From NCBI GenBank assembly GCA_023374045.1, contig CM041779.1:147003485-147067484 (forward strand): a DNA stretch of 64,000 nucleotides, written 5' to 3'. Under the pieces are notes generated by a model, which searched no databases, was not told the origin of the DNA, and was given only the letters and a program-made list of their open reading frames with translations. Origin of the DNA: Limonium bicolor. Taxonomy: Eukaryota > Streptophyta > Magnoliopsida > Caryophyllales > Plumbaginaceae. Position numbers and translations under genes: made by a program. Of this stretch, positions 60,330-64,000 are shown in pieces (the stretch's first letter is position 1; every line of letters starts with the position of its first letter).

Positions 60330-61245
60330 TCCCCCCCAGGAATTCTCTCACCAATACTCTGATATTTCCCAGACTCTGGTGTTTTTCCTTTCATAATGAA
60401 GAAAGAAGTATGCTCACGGGCGTGCGAGAGACCGAAAGTTCACCCCATAGGCAATGACCTCGCCCATCATGAGGTCCCAAGAGACAGTAGCCTATTGGCA
60501 TAGGGAACGTTTTAGAGTCCGTTCGTTTGTGGTGACTAAATGAAGGCACGACACCCAAAAAAATAATATACAGGTATCATAGTTATATTGGTCTTTTTTT
60601 CACTAGGTCCCACCCACTTCTCTCACAAAAGAGATTAATTATAAACGCATGAATATCTGCGTTTGAAATTGGGGGAGATTAATGGGGTGAGCGAAGGGAG
60701 CCTTAAGCCCTTCCAAAAAAGGGACATGAATGTGGCGATTTTCTTCTTCAAATCCAGGTAGATTAAGCCAGCTTCTTCGTGCCTAGCAATTACAAGGTTG
60801 AATTAAGCTTTCAAAGAAGTTACCCTAACCTTAACTTCTGCTATTCTTCTTGGGATTTTATGCTTTTGAACTATAGATTCCAAATCTTTTTTATAGTTGG
60901 GACATGAACCGTTCTTTATCCGTTTGAATAATCCATAATATAACACTTAAAAGATATTAAAATATTACATAAAATTAAACATTATAGTTCACTAACACTT
61001 CATTCATAATTAAACAAATAAAAAATATTTAAACAATAAAACTATTAAAAATGGCTCGATAACTTCATTGAAATACCTCCTTTATTCAAGAAAATTTTAA
61101 ATGACTTTATAATACGTCATTGGATTGATACATACTCCTAATTAATAAGTACACCCTCAAACTCATGTCATAATATACTTTAGAAAAGAACCATTAGCTA
61201 TTCATCTTTCAGATGAAAGTTACATGATACAAGAAGGTACCCTTC
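60330..61245. other. Non-coding stretch
   Basis: No supported gene; 60330-60720 is moderately GC-rich and the rest is AT-rich. No clear terminal repeats. Confidence 0.45.
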
Positions 61246-61249
61246 TAAC

Positions 61250-62770
61250 CTATATTCTTTTATCTGTACATCTCCTAGTTTAATTGGCTAAAACAAGTGC
61301 CCCGACGTTTGCCTCCTGACGAACAAAGCCCCACAGTCGGTCACCTTAGTGTCTCGCCCATCCTTTATGTTTTGTCTAACCCCTGCCTGCATAAAGCTTA
61401 ACACTCCATGATAAGAACGCTAAACTGGGCCGGGACAACTCTCTAAAAAAGCCCTAAACAAATTACCATCAGGAAAATACCGCGCTCGAAGTAGCTGAGC
61501 AACCAACATCTAAGGGGACTGAAGAAGACGCCAACATTGTTGGGCTAGCAATGAGTTGTTAAAACACTCAAGATCACGAAAGCCTAATCCACCCTCCTCT
61601 ACACTTGCACACAAACGTTCCCACTTTCTCCAATCCAGTCCACTTTTAATAGTAGAGTCGTTCCACTAGAATGAAGCAAGCGCTGAGTGAATATCTCGAA
61701 CAATCATAGATGAGAACCTCATCACACTCACAACATATAAAGAAATAGACTAAAACACATTCATTATTAAATGACCCCGCCCCGCTTGTGAGATCTTACA
61801 ATTCCAGCTCTAATGTAACTGAAAATTGCCTTCCTGCACTATCCAATTTTGCTTGGAAACCCCAGGTACATCCTAAATTATCCCCCACTCTAACCTTGAA
61901 ACAACCTCTAATCTGGCTCCTTTAGAGAAGATAATACTCATTTTATGCATATTGATACACTGTCTAGAGGCATCACTAAAATCCTCCAAAATATCCATAA
62001 CCCTAGTAGCATTATGTACATCCGCCCTTCCCAGGATTAAGCAATCATCTGCAAAAAAGGACTAGAAAAACTATATCCCACACCACTCATCGATACCCCT
62101 TAATAACTCATGCCATATTAGCTATCCGTTAGCTCGAAGATAGAGCCTCAATACAATACATGAAGATAGCGGGACACACTGCCTAATCCCCCACTTTTGA
62201 AAGAAAACCCTTTCTGGGAACCCATTAATTAAAACAACCACAGATGAAGTTGTGACAAATTTCTTCACTACCCGTTCCCAGTTACGTAGAACACTCAATA
62301 AGAAAGACCATTTAACTCTATCAAACGCCTGCGCCATATCCACCTTTAGTGTGAAGTGCCCCCGCTTGACAACTCTAGATCCACACAAAAATGTAACAGC
62401 TTATGAGCTATAACAACATTATCTGTAATTAACCTCCCAGGTATGAATGCAGCTTGGCAACATATATAATATCGTTCATAAACCCCTTGACCCTATTAGC
62501 AAGAACCTTTGTAACCACTCGATACATCATATTACATAATGAAATAGGTCTGAAATCAATCATACGACTAGCCCCTACTTTCTTAGGAATCTAGACATCA
62601 TGTGTAGAATTAAAAACTGTAGACATTTCATTGATATTAAGCACTCTCAAAACAATATCAATAAAATCCTCATCTACTAGATACTAGAATGTTCGAAGAA
62701 ACATGCTGCTAAATCCATCCGAACCGGGTGCCTCATGATGATTCATCCCTTTGATCGTGAGTCAGTGAAA
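61250..62770 (-). pseudogene. LINE reverse transcriptase (ORF2 middle), decayed
   Basis: The minus strand from 62770 reads, with stops, RMIDFRPISLCNMMYRVVTK, VDMAQAFDRVKWSFLLSVLR (62340 region), a SVVVLINGFPERVFF-type stretch, then FFADDCLILGRADV (RT active-site FADD) and LGFRDLECFNNSLLAQQCWR. These are the standard plant LINE RT blocks in order. At least eight stops or frame changes. The endonuclease and RNase H parts are missing. It is not in register with the ORF1 at 52.6 kb, so probably a separate insertion. Confidence 0.85.
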
Positions 62771-63029
62771 TGAGGACTTCAAGTTCTGACTTTTCAAAAC
62801 TTTGATATTTAGAATTTGAGCTCGTGCCTTGCACTATATGCCCATTACCCACCCTGCGTCATTAATCCAAAATCTGACTAATTATTTTCTGTGTTTCGTT
62901 TTTGAAAGTTAATCATTTTTAATATCATGCGTGCATGAATTTGCTTGCCGGTTTAATTAAAGTAGTTTGTTGGCTTGATAAAAAATCACATTACCCTCGT
63001 GATTTTTGAAGCTCGCCCCTCTTATCCCT

Positions 63030-63235
63030 AGGGCTGCCCATGGTAAGTTAACTGCCTTATTCGGTTAACCGCTTTCGGTTAACCGGGTTTTCGGTTTTCT
63101 AAAATCTAATTCCATTACCATTCCATTTAGATTGGTTAACCGTTTAATTCGGTTTTCTAAAATCCGATTCCATTACCATTCTGTTTAGACCGGTTAACCT
63201 TTATGTTGGTTTGGTTTTATCGGTTAACCTTATAG
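63030..63235. mobile_element. hAT-like terminal fragment with GGTTAACC repeats
   Basis: CTAGGGCTGCCCATGG followed by many CGGTTAACC and TTCGGTTTTC words, like the ends at 14588 and 26481. The partner end was not found. Confidence 0.55.
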
Positions 63236-63258
63236 CCGTGTATTTGTTTTATTATTGA

Positions 63259-64000
63259 TGAAATACCCCAAACCTTAATATGTTAGTTAATTATATAATT
63301 ATGATATTTTAAGGCTAATTAAATCCTTAAGAACATTGGATGAAGAAATAAAAAACCAAAACGAAAAAGAAAATGTGTGTTAAATAATTATAGTAAGTAT
63401 ATGAACTATCTAGGGTCCTAAATGGATTCCTAGGGCTTATTTAGTCACTAAGAACATGTGGGAGAAATTCCCAAAGGAAACGAATCCGAATAATGAATTA
63501 AAAGCACAAACGAGGCTTTAAAGCACGTTTTTCGAGAGAAACGAAAAACGTGGCCTTAAACAGTTAAATCGGACTTGTATAAATTATAGTTGATTTTATA
63601 ACTATAATTATATACTAATTAAAGTCTAGGAATTTTTAGAATAAAAAAAATAGATAAAAATATATATTCCGGAAACCGGACTGTTTAAACTGACAGTTCG
63701 GGAATTAACGGGTGTTATCTGCTAATGACCAAATGCCACTCTCTCACATTGTAAAATAAAAATCAGATTTTTGTTCCCCTCTCTTGTGTCTCACGTGAGA
63801 GAGCCTCTCTTTCTCTCATTTATTTTACTTTATTCACTAAAATACAAAACAACAAACTTACTTTACCCTCTCACACTCTCTTTCCTCCATTCCCTTCTCT
63901 CTTCCGATTTTTCCCCATTTCCCAGCTCTCTCTCTGCTTCTTGTTCTCCTCTAATGGCGATTTTGCAAGCCAAGGAACAACCCCAACTTCACCTCCTTGT
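63259..64000 (+). mobile_element. Start of a long LTR, same family as 47895-52495
   Basis: Begins TGAAATACCCCAAACC, identical to the minus-strand start of the long LTR at 52495, and stays related (TTAAGGCTAA, TTAAGAACATT). It reaches a CT-rich leader with an ATG near 63954, as in the other copy near 51800. Truncated by the window end. Confidence 0.75.

Noticed and set aside
1..64000. Whole-window poor base quality explaining the SNF2 frameshifts
   Set aside because: AAE14 keeps ten exons in phase and copia gag-pol keeps 1391 codons without an indel, so any error would have to be local.

Overview
The window is nuclear DNA from a flowering plant, most likely a eudicot. It is AT-rich, with GT-AG introns, plant-type SNF2, kinesin-14 and AAE14/MenE homologues, and very dense transposons (copia, TRIM, LINE, hAT, MULE, PIF/Harbinger, Stowaway and CACTA remnants). 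I cannot name the species. Only one protein gene looks close to intact: a chloroplast/peroxisome-type o-succinylbenzoate-CoA ligase (AAE14, minus strand, 31.6-35.9 kb). A SNF2/RING helicase gene of the CHR27/CHR28 type (plus strand, 3.2-10.9 kb) keeps most exons but has a cluster of small indels in its ATPase region, so I call it a pseudogene unless those indels are assembly errors. A two-exon kinesin-14 relic (minus, 12.7-13.1 kb) has in-frame stops. Layout: 1-2.5 kb, 5' half of a decayed minus-strand copia element; 2.7-10.9 kb, SNF2 pseudogene with a tandem duplication upstream and a foldback MITE in its last intron; 12.7-13.1 kb, kinesin relic; 14.6-26.3 kb, copy A of a gene-capturing hAT-like element; 26.3-31.6 kb, repeats including a TRIM; 31.6-35.9 kb, AAE14; 36.0-41.6 kb, copy B of the same hAT-like element; 41.9-43.4 kb, 3' end of a LINE; 43.4-46.7 kb, AT-rich DNA with MITEs; 46.7-53.4 kb, a minus-strand LINE ORF1 split by a 4.6-kb long-terminal-repeat insertion; 53.4-60.3 kb, CACTA, foldback and TGATTCAT-rich repeats; 61.2-62.8 kb, minus-strand LINE reverse transcriptase; 63.26 kb to the end, the start of another long LTR. 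The most unusual structure is the pair of hAT-like elements at 14588-26265 and 35976-41612. Both carry the same captured exons of a DNMT2 (tRNA cytosine methyltransferase) gene. Their 8-bp target-site duplications are cross-paired: the left flank of A matches the right flank of B, and the right flank of A matches the left flank of B. Because the two are in direct orientation, the 9.7-kb segment between them (which includes AAE14) looks like a circularly permuted block, as if a circle carrying AAE14 and one element integrated by recombination into the other. This would also have moved the original AAE14 promoter to about 26.27 kb. Later insertions are nested inside: a young copia element (two LTRs with 4 substitutions and one indel over about 563 bp), a Tourist-like MITE and a MULE-type MITE in copy A, and a Stowaway MITE and a 2.7-kb PIF/Harbinger element in copy B. 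Each has its empty site preserved in the other copy. A second notable structure is an array of hairpins with covarying stems at 22.86-23.15 kb in the 5' leader of the young copia element. AAE14 itself carries a nonsense codon 14 codons before a downstream stop; the lost tail ends in a PTS1-like SRI.
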